A stretch of DNA of 64,000 nt from Moniliella sp. 'wahieum' (GCA_003971905.1 RSEE01000057.1:62001-126000), one strand, 5' to 3'. Shown: positions 1 through 13,100, counted from the first letter of the stretch. Numbers and translations are program-made. Notes: a model not told the origin generated them from the letters alone.

Positions 1-2189
1 GCTGGGCTGTGTACGACCCGTCCATGGGCACGTTCCGATCCCAATGGGCAAAACCATACAAGTGGACCCAGCGCCAATACCACGAGGTTTTCCCCGACCG
101 CTTTCCGCCTGACGTATCTCGCTTCCCCGCTCAACCCCTGCCTGACAGAACTATGACTGACACTGAAACCAAAAAGGGAGAAGAAAAAATGAACAAAATT
201 GAAGTTGCAAATCCCAACACACCACCGAGAATCAACACTGATACTGACGCGACCATCGCAAGACAAAACGACACCCATCCAACCACCCCCACCACCAGAC
301 GGTACCCCGCCCGGACCCACCAGCGCCGTTTTGACCTTGACTGGGCACAGCTCCCCGTAGCGGACGACCCTCATGATGGTGACTTCCACGCACACGCTGC
401 CGCGCTGCCTCCGGTTCCCCTCCCTGACGGTAGTCGTAGTCCTGCGATCGGCCTACGCTTCCCACTGCCCGACACTGCCCTGCCCGCGTACAGCGACGGT
501 CTCCATCCGCCTGAATACAAGGCGATGATCGCCCTTAGCGAGCCAGGGCCGCACGAGCGCATCCAGCTCACCAAGGACGGAGTACCTGTTGCACCCAAGA
601 CAATGAAGGGCCTCCAATCACACCCCTCATTCGAACCAGTGCTGGAGGCGATGCGCACGGAAATCGACACCCTAGCCCGCTACGGCACATTCGAAGTCGT
701 CACGCCCCCTCCAGACGCGCAGCTGCTGATTGGTCTGTGGCGCATCAACACCAAAACGGACGCGGACGGAAATTTCCTACGCTACCGAGCCCGTCTCGTT
801 GCCGGGGGCCACCAGCAGGATGCTGACACATGGGGACAAACATTCGCCCCTGCCGTGCGCACTCCTGCCATCCTCAGCCTTATCGCCCTTGCTGGAAAGT
901 TCGGCCTCCACCTCTTCACTGCTGATGTGCACTCTGCCTATTTGAACGCTCCCCTCACGGAAAAAGTGTACCTCCGCCCACCCCCATTCTTTCCCGAGGA
1001 AAAAGGCAAGGTCTGGCGTCTCCGGAAAAGCCTATATGGCCTCCACCAATCCGGCGCAAACTGGGCGGTATTCATCCGTGACTTGCTCCGCGGAGACATG
1101 GGTTTTGTACAATCTCTGGCTGAGCCGTGCTTGTTCATCCGACCCCGTAAAGGCGACACGGTCCTCCTTGCCGTGCACACCGACGATCTTCTCATCGCCT
1201 GCACGTCTCACGCACGCTACGATTCCTTCCTCACTGAGATCAACACCCATATCGAGGTGCGAGGGGCGGGAAACGGCCCCCTACACTACCATCTTGGCTG
1301 CCAGTACGACACCATAAACGGGAAACTGTACCTTAGCCAGCCAAAATTCATTGAGGAATCCATTGCCAAACATGAGGTTCCGCCACCCCTGGTTATGGGC
1401 CTCCCCCACCCCAGCAAGATGATCCCCGCGCGCACCGACCCCGAACCGCCCGCACTGCCCGCCGAGAGACGCGACTACCAAGCCAAAGTAGGATCTGGGC
1501 TGTGGGCTGCCCGCATGTGCCGCCCTGATGCGCTGTTCGGCATCTCAGCTCTAAGCCGAGCAACTGCCGATCCCTCCAAGGCCCACCGCGCTGCGGCAAC
1601 AAACTTCCTCCGCTACCTCTACGGTACCAAGGGCTACGGTCTCCGACTAACACCCGAGCCTGACGCACCCGCTCTCGCGCTATACACGGATGCCGACCTG
1701 GCTGGAGACCCTGACCAATGGCGTTCCACGTCGGGATGCCTGCTTTTCGTCTACGGGGTTCCAGTGTCCTGGAGGAGCGTGCGTCAACCCAAGAGCGTCA
1801 CCAACACTGCTGCGGCCGAATATACGGCGGGATATGAGGGCCTCATTGATGCGAACTACGTTAAAAACATCTTACTGGAGCTCGGTGCCATCACCTCAGA
1901 CGAGCCCATACACTGGTACTGCGACAACATGGCGGCACTTGCCTTGGCCGAAAAAGTGGGCAGCACGGGCAAACTACGTGAGCTGAACATCCGGTACCAC
2001 AACGTACGCCAGCATGTCGACTCGGGCGAAGTCAAAATCGCGCACATTGCTGGAAACGAGAACCCGGCCGACATCCTCACCAAACCAGCCACTAAGGTCT
2101 CACTCCTGGCCAACTTGCCTCGCCTCAAGCTTGAGGACGTTACAACCTTCCATCGTGCCACTGAGACCTCTGGCCAGCGGGGGTGTTGA
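1..2189 (+). mobile_element. Ty1/copia retrotransposon fossil, 3' part of pol
   Basis: One open frame from position 9 encodes the reverse transcriptase and RNase H end of a Ty1/copia polyprotein. A variable linker rich in Thr and Pro comes first. The copia-type RT follows, with W-R-I-N-T-K-T-D near 750, the V-A-G-G-H-Q-Q block near 800, F-T-A-D-V-H-S-A-Y-L-N near 930 and the H-T-D-D-L-L catalytic box near 1180. RNase H follows, with Y-T-D-A-D-L-A-G near 1690 and the terminal D-I-L-T-K-P near 2075. The left window edge cuts the element, so gag, protease and integrase are not visible. The visible part looks whole and uninterrupted, which suggests a fairly young copy. The stop codon falls inside the start of the 3' LTR. 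Confidence 0.95.
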
Positions 2190-2400
2190 CCACCAGTGGT
2201 CTAGAGCCCATCGGCCTTCAGTGACACGTGGCCCGATCCACACAGTGCACCGGGGCAGTGAGTTCCGACCCTTCCACGGGTTTCCACTGGCCTCCAGGCC
2301 AGGAGCCTATCAAGGCCCATAGCTCTAGCTCTCCTTAGCTCTTGAATGCCATCTCCATCGACCATCGCCAGCATCGCTAGCTAGGCCTGTGACATCAGCA
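2184..2400 (+). repeat. Start of 3' LTR (right border not resolved)
   Basis: A G-rich tract (2178-2183) followed by TGTTGACC at 2184 has the layout of a polypurine tract and LTR start. The fossil at 22-24 kb has the same layout (G-rich tract then TGTTGAG). The 5' LTR is outside the window, so the right end cannot be found by comparison. An ACA ending near 2394 would give an LTR of about 210 bp, but this is a guess. Confidence 0.5.
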
Positions 2401-2478
2401 ACGAGGCAAATGTGAGTTGAGTTGCGTTATGAGATCTGAGAGAGGCGCAAGGCGGCCAGTATTTTCAAGGGCAGCGCA

Positions 2479-2519
2479 GAGCCCACCGCCGTGGTTTGAA
2501 ATCTTCCGCCGGTGGGCTC
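2479..2519. repeat. Perfect 10-bp inverted repeat (hairpin)
   Basis: GAGCCCACCG at 2479-2488 is mirrored by CGGTGGGCTC at 2510-2519, with a 21-nt loop. It lies between the copia LTR and the cullin-3 promoter. It may be part of the LTR end or a remnant of another element. No function is evident. Confidence 0.6.
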
Positions 2520-3368
2520 ACCAATGGTGCGTCTAACCAACCCTAGCTTCACTGCAGGACACCGTCACCCGTCACGTTGCCCGACTTGTTTTCATCCTGC
2601 ACTGAACCATTTTTCATCGATAATCGATACCTGTCGCCCACCGTCGCCCCTTATCGATTTGATCCATCGCCAGATCTCCTTCGACGCGGCCTCTCTTTGT
2701 GGCCCTCCCCCATCCTCTACAGCGACCATCCGCATTGCCCTATCCGCAGGGCTCAGAACCAGGTTGTACATCTCTGCCCTCATCCACCCAGTCAGCCAAC
2801 CACTGGCCAGCCTCGGGGTTTAATTGGCGCCTTCTGTGCCTCTGGCTGCTCGGCTCCACCGCTGTAATGATACAAAGCATTGCGGCCCGTCGGACTCTCT
2901 CTCTCGGCGCTCTCAGCTTGGGTCCAGCAGCTAGCATCTTGGGCAGCCGTGAGTGCACTGGAGGTGGACAGGCGACCGACGTGAGCGAGCGGAGCAATGA
3001 GGAAGTGCGTATTTGGTCGGATGGCGCCGGGTGGGCTGCAATGTTCAAATGCACGGGGACTGGGCCCGTGCATGCGCCCTGCAACATTTCAGATTGCAGC
3101 CAGCGCCCAGCACCAGCCCACATGCTTACATCAGCACGCCGCCTGCCGCTGGGTGGAGAGTGCATGCGGCTGATACCCACCACTCCACCACCGCCTCCAC
3201 CGCCTCCTCCACCACCACCGCCTGCCATGTCCACCGGCCCACGCGCGCCGGGTCTGCGCCACGCCCACGCCTGCGTGCGCCCAAGCGAGTGCGTGTCCCC
3301 CCGTGCCTCCTCTGCCTCCGCGTGCCCACCCCGCTGACACCCCCCCCCCCTCCCAGACCGGCCCCGAC
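2520..3368 (+). other. Intergenic / 5' region of cullin-3
   Basis: I see no convincing gene here. Long open frames exist on both strands but are low-complexity shadows. A CCACCG/CCTCCA trinucleotide tract lies at about 3183-3227 and a C-rich tract ending in CCCAG at about 3339-3356. The latter resembles a 3' splice site and could mark an intron near the cullin-3 N terminus. A stretch around 3278-3300 can encode R-A-P-K-R-V-R-V-P-P, a composition seen at cullin-3 N termini, so the true first exon may lie here. Confidence 0.4.
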
Positions 3369-6233
3369 ATGTCGCCGCACGACATGTGGCGTCGTCTGTC
3401 GCGCGGTGCGGGAGATCTACAACCACAACAGCAGCAGTCTCAGCTACGAGGAAAACTTTCGTTATGCCTACATCTTTGTTCTCCACAACCACGGCGACAT
3501 TCTCTACGAGGGCATCACCCGCCTCCTCGAGGAACACCTCGCCCTCAAGTGCACCGATACCATCGTGCCCTGCTTCCCGCCCGAACGCACCCTCTCCGCT
3601 TGTCGATAGTCTCTCCGACCCTGCGCCCGCCAAGGACAGACAGCCCTCTCCAACTGCCCACCCCGAGCAAGCCAAAGCCCAAGGGCAAGGGCAAAGCTCG
3701 TGCCGTCTCGGACGACGGCAGAAGTAGAAGCAGAAGCAGAAACCTTTCCTCCCGACGCCAGCCGTGCAGAGCCCAGCCCCCCCGAGCAGGTCTCAACTTC
3801 CGTCGAGGTGGACCGGGCGGATGCCATCACGATTGCCCAAGCAGGAGAGCGGCTGCTCAAGGCGATTCGGGATGTGTGGGATGACCACTGTGCTTGTACC
3901 AGCACCCTCTCCAAAGTGCTCAACTACGTCGTACGTCTTCTCTCTTTTTCTTCTTCCTTTTCTTCTTTTTCTTTTTCTTTCCTTCCATGCTGGTTGCCTC
4001 TCACTAACACGGGCGGGTTGCGTTGGCGTTGCGCAGGACCGCGTGTACGTGCCACAACACAACCGTCTTCCCAGCTGGGATTTGGGCTTGGAACTGTTCC
4101 GGCAAAATGTGGTCTGCTCCGACCAGTGCCCGATTCGGCGCAACCTCTACGGCACCCTTTGACCCAAATCCAACTGGAACGGGAGGGCACGGTGGTGAAC
4201 CGCTCGGCGATCCAAAGTTGTGTCGAGATGCTGGTCACACTCACCTACCTGAACCCAACGTCTCCTTTTACCACCGCCCGACGCTGTACAAACGTCTTTG
4301 AAGACCTCTTCCTCCGTGCCACGAGCGACTTTTACCGCGCTGAATCGGCTCGAGCGATCGGTGCGCCAGGCGCGCCCTTTTCCGCGGGCGATTCAGATGC
4401 CGGTGCGTACCTCCGCCTCGTGGCGCGCCGACTGAAAGAGGAGGAGGAACGTGTGTCGGTGTACTTGCACGACAGTACGGGCCCTGAACTTCGTTGGCTG
4501 CTAGACAAGATCTTTTTGCAAGACCACCTGGACCAAATTTTGGAGCGGCCCGGATCGGGTTTGGCTGTGATGCTCGCCGAGAAACCGAACGGCAGATCTG
4601 ACACTTCTCTATCGCCTCTTCCGCCGTGTTGAGCCAGGCATCCCAGCCCTCAAACAAGGAATGAAGAAGTACATCTTAGCCCGCGGGCAGACGATCAACG
4701 CGGCCATCGCTCCGATGCATAAGGATGCCACTGAGGGCGAGGCGCCCAAGTCGACTGCGGCCCAGACGCTGGCCAGCGCACTGCACTGGGTCGACGAGGT
4801 GGTGGTGCAGTTCAAAGCCCAATTCGACCAGGTATTGACTACATGTTTGCAATCGGATGTGGGATGTGAAACGGCGATCAACGAGGCGTTCGAGACGCTG
4901 ATCAATCGTAACCCACGCGCACCCGAGTTCCTCAGCTTGTCATTGACGATAACCTCAAGAAAGGCGTTAAGGGCAGACGAGAAGAAGGGCAAGACGAGAA
5001 GAAGAAACAAGTGGACGAAGTACTGGACCAAACTATCCTCCTCTTCCGCTACCTCGATCAAAAAGACGCGTTCGAAACTTACTACAAGACCCACTTGGGC
5101 CGACGCTTGCTCTCGGCCAAGTCGGCCTCGGACGACGCAGAGAGGAATATGATGGCCAAACTTAAAGTCGAATGCGGTCACAACTATGTCCACAAACTTA
5201 GTGGCATGTTGAACGATATGCGACTTTCCGAGGAAGCCAGCCAACGCTTTATGCATGAGACCAAATCCCTCTTGCCTGCCCCCAGTGGCAGTGCCGATAC
5301 CAGTACCGGTACCGGTACCGATTCCGGTGGTGCTGGGGTCGCGTCTCCAATGGAGGAGCACGTAACGGTACTAACCGCTACCTATTGGCCATCGCAAATC
5401 TCCGGCACCAACAAACAACACACGCTGCACTGGCCCCCCGTGTTGGCCCAGGCACAAGAACGGTACGAGACGTGGTACCATGCCCAACACAGTGGTCGTC
5501 GTCTCGCATGGCAACCTCACCTCGGCACAGCTGACGTCAAGGTCCGTTTCCGCGCACGCACACACGAATTGAACGTGTCGACGTATGCCCTGGTGGTGCT
5601 GCTTCAGTTTGAGCCTGCCCGCCGCGCTCTGCCCAAGACCAACGAAGCCAATGAAGCCAACGAGGGCACCGGGGGTAATGGGGGAATGGAATGGGGTAAT
5701 GGGGGCAGGGCAGCGCCCACGGAATCTGCCGCATCGGGCTTGGCGGGTACCGTGGTAGAGCCAACACTGGACTATGTTACGTTACGGGAGCGAACGGGAT
5801 TCCCGATGGGGAGTTGCGTCGCACGTTACAGAGTTTGGCATGTGCCAAGTTTAAGATTTTACTCAAGGAGCCTAAAGGGCGCGAGGTGCTCGACACGGAT
5901 CGGTTCCGGTTCAATGCGTCGTTTACCTGTCCCTTGGCCAAGATCAAGATTGCTCAGATTGTTGCGCGGGTCGAGACGCCGACAGAGAAGAAGGAGACGG
6001 ATAGGAAAGTGCTTGAGGAACGGATGCACTTGACCGACGCGGCGATTGTGCGCATCATGAAGAATCGTAAGGTCGCTACGCATACTGATTTGGTAGCTGA
6101 AACGGTCCGCATGATCTCCCCTCGATTCCGTCCCGCCATGGCCGATATCAAGAAACGGATCGAATCATTGATTGATCGCGAGTACCTCGAACGATTGCCT
6201 GATAACCGTACCACTTACCAGTACCTAGCATGA
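3369..6233 (+). CDS. CUL3: Cullin-3, scaffold of CRL3 ubiquitin ligases
   Basis: Cullin-3 bridges BTB-domain substrate adaptors and the RING protein Rbx1. The N-terminal block at about 3411-3540 (R-E-I-Y-N-H-N-S-S-S-L-S-Y-E-E-N-F) is the cullin-3 signature helix. One intron (3931-4036, GTACGT...GCAG) joins S-K-V-L-N-Y-V to D-R-V-Y-V-P-Q-H-N in phase 0. The cullin homology region contains I-D-D-N-L-K-K-G-V-K-G near 4945 and H-L-G-R-R-L-L-S near 5090. The C-terminal winged helix carries the neddylation motif I-V-R-I-M-K, with the acceptor lysine codon at 6060-6062. A disordered insert of roughly 70 residues (about 3560-3830) splits the N-terminal repeat. Similarity crosses frame switches near 3400, 3600-3700, 4155, 4590, 4938 and 5801; the one at 4155 looks like a lost T and that at 5801 a lost A, as expected of sequencing error. 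The start at 3369 is provisional: homologues carry a longer N terminus. Confidence 0.93.
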
Positions 6234-6303
6234 TGCATGGTGCATGGTGCATGGTACATGGTGCATGGTGCATGGTGCATGGTACATGGTGCATGGTGCA
6301 TGG
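6234..6303 (+). repeat. Ten-unit TGCATGG heptamer array
   Basis: Ten 7-bp units follow the cullin-3 stop codon (6231-6233) with no spacer. Eight are TGCATGG; units 4 and 8 are TACATGG, giving a four-unit (28 bp) higher-order period. Degenerate related words (TGCATCC, TTGCATGG) continue to about 6430. It lies in the 3' UTR. Confidence 0.95.
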
Positions 6304-7179
6304 TGCGTCTGCTTGTCCGCTTGCGTCCGTTGCCATCCATTGGCATCGGGTTGCCTTCCTTTCCCTTTGTGGGCATCCGCTTGCATTGCATCCGCTTGCA
6401 TGGCCTCCGTTTGCATCAGTACATCATTTGCATGTGAACTGTATCGCATTCGCCTCCCCTCCCCTCCCCTCCCCCATTCGCTTGACTGTCGCTACCCTAT
6501 CCCTACCCCTACCCGCACCCTCTATCCTCCATCCCTCCATCCTCCATCCTCCCGTTTTCCCTTGTTCGTTTTTGCCCTCTCCATCACGGCGCTCTCTGGT
6601 CCGGGGCGAGCGGCGAGGCTGCCATGTACGCATCGCCACGATCGGATCAGCGTCGATGGTAGTATAGTGGTAGTACTAATAGTGCTGTTGCAACAGTCGA
6701 CCACATCCATCGCGGGGGGATAAGATCAAACAGGATCGAAGAGAAGAAACAAGACAGGAGACAACTAGCAACAAAAGACACAAGGTCGATCGCACAGGAA
6801 GCATATTCGGCGCACGAGCCAGACGAGGGATGGGTTCAGAACGGAATGAATAGGCTAGAGCATGCGGACAAAGAACAGGCCTTAGGACCTTGGAACCTGG
6901 CATATATGACCATAGGACCGTAGGACCGTAGAACCTTAAGGGGAAGGAGGAAAGGGGAGGCAAGATATTCTAGGGCATACTACTAATTATGTACTCCACC
7001 CCACGCACCGCGCAAGGGACAGGAACAGGGGACGCTGTTGCTGTCCTGCGAACAGAGCGCGAGGCAAGACGCACGTCGTTGTACGCCAGGCCAGGTCAGG
7101 CCTCGCTCGACCAGGCCCGACCAAAGCCCCACCACGCCCCACCGAGCACGACCAAGCTGGGCGAGTCACGAACGGTGGA
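6304..7179. other. Intergenic between convergent cullin-3 and TOR
   Basis: No gene is supported. The segment has C/T-rich runs (6450-6560), a GATAGGA-like purine-rich stretch (6715-6960) and AGGACCGTAGGACCGTAG duplications near 6910-6935. It probably contains the two 3' UTRs and terminators. Confidence 0.5.
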
Positions 7180-10100
7180 TCACCAGAACGAGCACCAACT
7201 GAGCACACAAGAACCCCCATCGCCACAGTACATTAGTCTCCATATCATCCACATCCACACCAATCCGCACCCAGAACAACAATACGTACCCAACAAACGC
7301 GACACACAAGTTGGCCACACTGGTCGCCTGTTCAATCAGCCGGGCCATTTGTTCCTTCTCGTCGAGGGGTTCCTCAGTGTTAAAGTCGGTACCTTCGAGT
7401 TTACTGTGGATGCGGTTGACCACTTGCACCGCCCTTGCACTGCGCGTTTCGTCGTCGGTGCTAATGCCGTCCGACCCGCCGGGGAGGGCAGTTGACGGCG
7501 CTGAGTTGGGCCCATCAATCAACCGCCACCCAATCAACGGATCATGCACAAACGCTTCCAGTAACGTGATCATTCCCGCCCGGTTCTCCCTTACCACCTT
7601 CATGACCAGTTCGGACGTGATGCGGAACGTGCCGCGGATACCTCCGACTTCCATCGCGTTGGTCAGCATGCGCGTGAGACGGAACGGGACTTTTTCAGGG
7701 TACTTGGGTCGCTGCATCGCCACCTCAAAGCAATCTCCAAAATCAATGTGCACCACTTCGCCCGTGTAACGATCCACAAGTAAGTTGCTCGGGTGCCGGT
7801 CGCCCAGACCTAAAATGTACCCTGCCACCGCTGACACGCGAGCGAACGCGTGTAGTTGATCCGGCGCTCCAACCACGACTCGGAGTTGCGCGAACGTAGC
7901 CACAGGACGCGGTACAGGTCTTGGCCCTTGGTCTTGGACTGCGAGTACATAAACACTTCCATCTTTTGCAAGAGTGGTAAATGTTCATAGTCCGGTGCCA
8001 TCTGGAGCATGAGACGGTGCTCAATGTTGAGCAGGATGCTGCGCGGCTCGCGATAATCCTTAATGAGCACATGCATCGTATCCGTATCTCCACCCAACCT
8101 TGCATACCCGTGTTGGGCGAGAGGGGAATGACAGGGAACCGCCGCATGCGTAATTCGCGCTTGGCCGTTTCCGGGTTTTGCGCTAACAACTTATTGATCA
8201 GACCAAACAGTTGCATCACCCGCTCGTCTTGCCGCATGTCCTCATGGCCTTTGAGAAGGTACGGATACGACTTGCCGTTGCTCCCGTTCATTTTCACTCG
8301 TCTCGGACGCTGCTTGGAAACAATAATGTGCACCGTGTGTTCAAAGCTGCGAATTGTCACCACCGTTTGCCCGGCTTGTACCGCCCAGGCAAGGATAACT
8401 TCAAGTCCTTCATCTCCAGCAAACGAGGAGCGCACGAGGGCAGGTCCAACGACGCCGCATTCGTAAGTGACTTGGAGATCCGCCGGAACACCTTGTAGTA
8501 AAACTCCCATGCCGAATTGAGATCGTTCATGTCACCATATTGACGGTACCGGCGCGAAAATTCACGCGCCTCACTAAGGTCGCGACCGTTTTGTTGGACA
8601 AACGTGACTTCGCGTACCGTCTCAGGTTCCGGGTCCATCATCACATGCAGCGTTTCCAACCGACTAAACATGGCCTCGGCATTATGCTCGCTGTGGAAGA
8701 GACGAGAAGCTTCTTCCAAGCCTTCGTGCCACAGTTCGTGCCAGAGAACGGCAAGACGAATGAGTTCCTTGGACACGATCATGGCCTGCTCCACCAGCTC
8801 GGGTAGTGGTCGCGCATCGAGTCGACAATGTCGTCGGCCGCTGAGGTACGGGTGGCATTGTTGCTCTTGGTCGCGACCGAAAGCGAGTAGATGAGCGCTT
8901 GGGGATGCGCAGCACCAATGGAACTGAGCAACATCTTGATCTGGTCCCGCACAGCACGGATGTTGCTGCCAATGCGGGCAATGATTTGGGGAATGACGTC
9001 CAACCAGGTATCGATGATGACTGATCCGAACCCCTCGGTCATGGCCTGGTCAACTTGCGGGTCGTTACCCCATTTGAACCAGAGCGCGAGAATGCGCAAC
9101 GTGTCCTGCAACGCGTACTTTTTGGAGGAGAGAATGACACTGCTGAAAAAGCCCGTGACGGCAGGAACGATGGACTGTTTCATCAGCGCCTCGGCACCGC
9201 CTTTCTCCTCATTGTACTGAAGCACATTAAAGTTGGCTTCGGCCCACGAGTGCCACGCCTTGTACCATTGTGTCCAGCACCGTGGCGCGCCGGAACGACT
9301 CGAGCACATCGCAGTTCTCGTCGGTTACCCATTCGTTTCGACTCCGGATGGCCATTTGCCATTCGCCCTGTTTGGAGAAACAGCGTGCGAGCAGTTTCAA
9401 GTACTCGGGCGACACGGTGCCCGGACGGTGGGGACATGAACCCTTGTTGTCCTGCTTCGAGCTCGTGCACCACCCCATATTCCAGAGCCAAGTTGTTGGT
9501 AAACTCGCGCAAGTCAGCCAGGACAGTCTCTTGGATCTCCCGTTGGTCCGACAGCGCCATGTCCCGCCCGGAAGAACTGACGGACCAACGGAACTTGAGA
9601 TGGGCATGAAACCGCTGGCGGTACCGCCGGGTTGAGGTAAAAGCTCACGTCAATGTTACCAAACGCGCTCATCTCGACGCCATCAGGTCACAGAGCGTCT
9701 TGCTCGCCAGAATCATCCGGCCTTGACTCCGACACAGATTGGCAAACTTGATCCGCGCCTCTTGGTCCTCAGTAGGTGTGACGACCAAGTTGTGGATCGA
9801 CAACATCCGCTGCCACACTTCCACATCGGCCTGGCACCCTTCGAGACGCTTGAGCCAGGTGCGCCGCATAGCCGCTTGCCGGTCCGGTTGACCCGCAAAG
9901 TCGAGCTTGTAATCAAAGCCTCCTCGAGCTCGGCGAGCATTTGCGTCCGCACCACCGCACTGTAGCTCCGACCGTACCCGTCTGACAAGGCCGAAATCAC
10001 ATCCACATCCATCACGTCGCGAGCACGGTTGATGTGCTTGAGCGCGCGCTCGCGCTGCGAGTAGTGGGTGCACAGATGGCACGGTTAAAACGAGCGATCT

Positions 10101-13100
10101 TCCGAGTCGCGGTCCATAAGCTGGGTAAACTGGTCGAGCGCCTCCCATCGCTGAAGGGACCAGGCAGCAGCGGCACCCAGCACAGCCAACTGTTTACTTT
10201 CCTCCTCGGTCGCGCCGGCGTCCCCGCTTCCTCGACTGCCTCCGCGAGCTGTTGGAAGTGGCTGAGCGCATGCAGACAACGCATCTTGCCCAACTGCGTA
10301 CTGATCTGGACCGCACCATACTTGCTCATTTCTTCCTCGCCCAGATTGCGGAACGCGTTCAGCGCATCTTCCCATCGATGCAACTTCTCGTACCACGTTT
10401 CCTTGTTGGTCATCCCCCACTTTTCCTGGGCCAGGTTCAGCGCCCCCAGGGCGCTGTCGGCTTGCCGCAGTCGCGTATTGATGTCCATCAGCGACTCGAT
10501 CACCGTCGCCGAAGGTTGGTCAAAGAACTCGGCTTCCTTGTAATGCAGTGATTTGGCATACAGCGCATAATCAAACGATTTGGTCGCCAAGAGCGAAATG
10601 TCACGGGGCAAAGGCTCGTAGTAATGTTCCATCACTTCGGCAATGTTGAGCAAAAAGTGGATGACATGGTCCGGCACTGTACTGGACTCGTACGCCTTGC
10701 GGAAATTGAGTTCCAAATCGCGCTTGTAGTCTTCTGGCAGACCCGCTTGGCACGCCACAAACGCTATTGGGAACAACTCGAGCGCAAAGGCAGGGTACGA
10801 GTAGACCACAGGTCGGCACGCGCGAATCGTAAGTGACGGCGCTTCCGATACAAATGCGCTGGCCATATCTTTCATCCACTGCCCCCACTGCTCGTCCGTG
10901 GTAAAGTCACCCAACTGCCACGAGCGCCGCAAGTGGACCGGATTCGACGGCGCATCGTTCGGCGGAGGATTCTGCGCTGGCGGAGGCGCAATTGACGTAT
11001 CGGGAATCAAGTCTTGTGCAACTTCTCCCCCCCCTTGAGCAACTTGGCCACCAACTTTTCGTACAGCGGCTGATGAATGTTGTGCTGCTTCAGCACCCGG
11101 TCCACAGAGTTGACAAACACAGCGTACCCCGTGCCCAGCTGAACCACCAAGGCGGAAAGTGTGTCCATTGCCGCATTGCGCATCTCTTGGTCCGACCCTG
11201 TCTTGGCCAGCACCCGCGACAAGGTCTGCACAATCCCACTGGACATATCGGACAGATTGACCTTGCGTGAGATCTGGCCAATGGAAACAATCGCCGCCTT
11301 ACGCACTTGGCGCGGCAAGTCGTCCCGCTCAAACATGCGCACCACCACGGGCACAACGAGGCGGAGGTAATCCTCAATCGCACGACCAAACAGTTGGAGC
11401 GAATGAAGGATGCGGAGGTAAGGAGCCTTGAGGTGCGCCCCGTTCGCCTCGGAATCCAACACACTCAGCATCCGCGGTAAAAGTTGCGGCATGTACATTT
11501 TGAATTCACCGTCTAGCACACTGCACAACGCCTCGATCACCGATACCATCGCGTGGCGCGAGGTGGTGGTCGTGTCCCAGTCCTCGGCGATCCGAGCAAC
11601 CAAGTCCGGGACAAAAGGACGGATGTGCTCTTTGACCTGGGTCGTGAGCTTGGCCAACTGGTCGTAGTACAGCCCCGAACGCGCAGGCACAGTGACGATC
11701 TTGGTAATAAACGTTGGTACCACCTGCGTCAGGCGCGATAACTGTAACGCCCCGCCCCCGAGCATGAGCATGAGCGCCTCCACGACCGCGGTATGGTGCG
11801 CCATCAGGTTGGGATCTTGCAGCGTGCGCATCAAGAGGGTGATCACGGTGTTTTGGAAATACTCTTCGTTGTGCCACCCATGTTCCACCCCCACATCAAA
11901 CATCTCGGCGTCCGATCCGGGCTGGGTGCCTCGGTGGGCTCGTCATCAGGAAGCTCAGCTTGCTCCTATCGTGTCGGGTCAGTATACGTTTCGCATCCAA
12001 CAAGAAAGGAGGGGGGTTACGGGTTACGCACTCTAAACTTGTTGGGATCGATCGCACCCAGCAGACCGAGCACACGGCTAACTTCATGGTGGGTGGCCTT
12101 GTCCGAAGCCGACTCTTTAAGAATCCGTCCCAGGGTGCCCAGGAGGCCCGGATGCTCCATCAACGGTTTTACGACGTAACCAGTGTTGGACACTACCAGA
12201 CCGAGGGTGGTGAGTGCAGCCTTGCGCTTGGCCGTCTCAGGTTCCGAGTTACTGTTGCTCAGTTGTTCCACCACATTCGACACGAGGCCACTGACGTGCG
12301 AACCTAGTTCTTCCCCGCTCACGCGGGACAGTTCGCCAAGGCCAGCGAGGGCGCTGGCGGCGACTTCGGGCGTAGGATCTTTGATCTTGACGAGCAAGAC
12401 GGAGAGGATAGGCACGGCGTAGCCTCGGACCAACGACGGAGCCGCCTGAATCACCATGGTGAGCAAGCGGCATGCTTGTTCCTGGCTCTTGGGCTGCGTC
12501 GACAATTCAATGTCCGTCAAGAGCTGGATGAGCGTGTTGCGCAGCGTCGGCATCGTATACGCCGGGTTGATCTTGGCGATTCGACCAATGATCTTGATGG
12601 CCTCAATGCGCACCTGAAAATTTTCGTCGTTGAACGCAATGAAAAGAACGGACAAAATCGGCTTGGCCCAAGTACTGGTCAAAGCGCGGCACGAGGTGCT
12701 GCAACGTTTCGATCCGCAAATTCTCATCCAAGTCAGCCACAGCCACAGTCATGATCTTGTCCAGCACATCGTTCACCAACTCGATCGAGTGCAGACTGGT
12801 GTTAGTCATGATTGGGTCTTTGGCATACACCCGAGGCACGTCAACGTGGCTTCTCGACGCGTGGTGGGATTCTCGTCGTCCAAATAAGACAAGGTGCAGT
12901 CGCGCACAAACTCGCCCAACCAGTGACCCGACATGTTAAACTCGCGAAGGGAAACCAAGGCTACCCGGACCATCTTTGCGTCTCGCGCCGCACCCGAGGA
13001 GAGAGAGACGCCTGTGACTGACGAATACTGGGCATAGGAAGGCGCACCCAGTTCCCGGTACGGTTCCCCCAACAGAACAAGAGAGACCATGTTGAGCAAC

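Noticed and set aside
2740-3675. 311-codon open frame on the minus strand
   Set aside because: Gly-rich and antisense to the cullin-3 5' part and a proline-codon microsatellite; no domain.
4150-4165. Programmed frameshift at CTT-TGA in cullin-3
   Set aside because: Other switch points in the same gene share no motif, and a lost T explains this one.
6234-6303. Regular short repeats resembling a CRISPR array
   Set aside because: Units are 7 bp with no spacers, in a eukaryotic 3' UTR: a plain tandem repeat.
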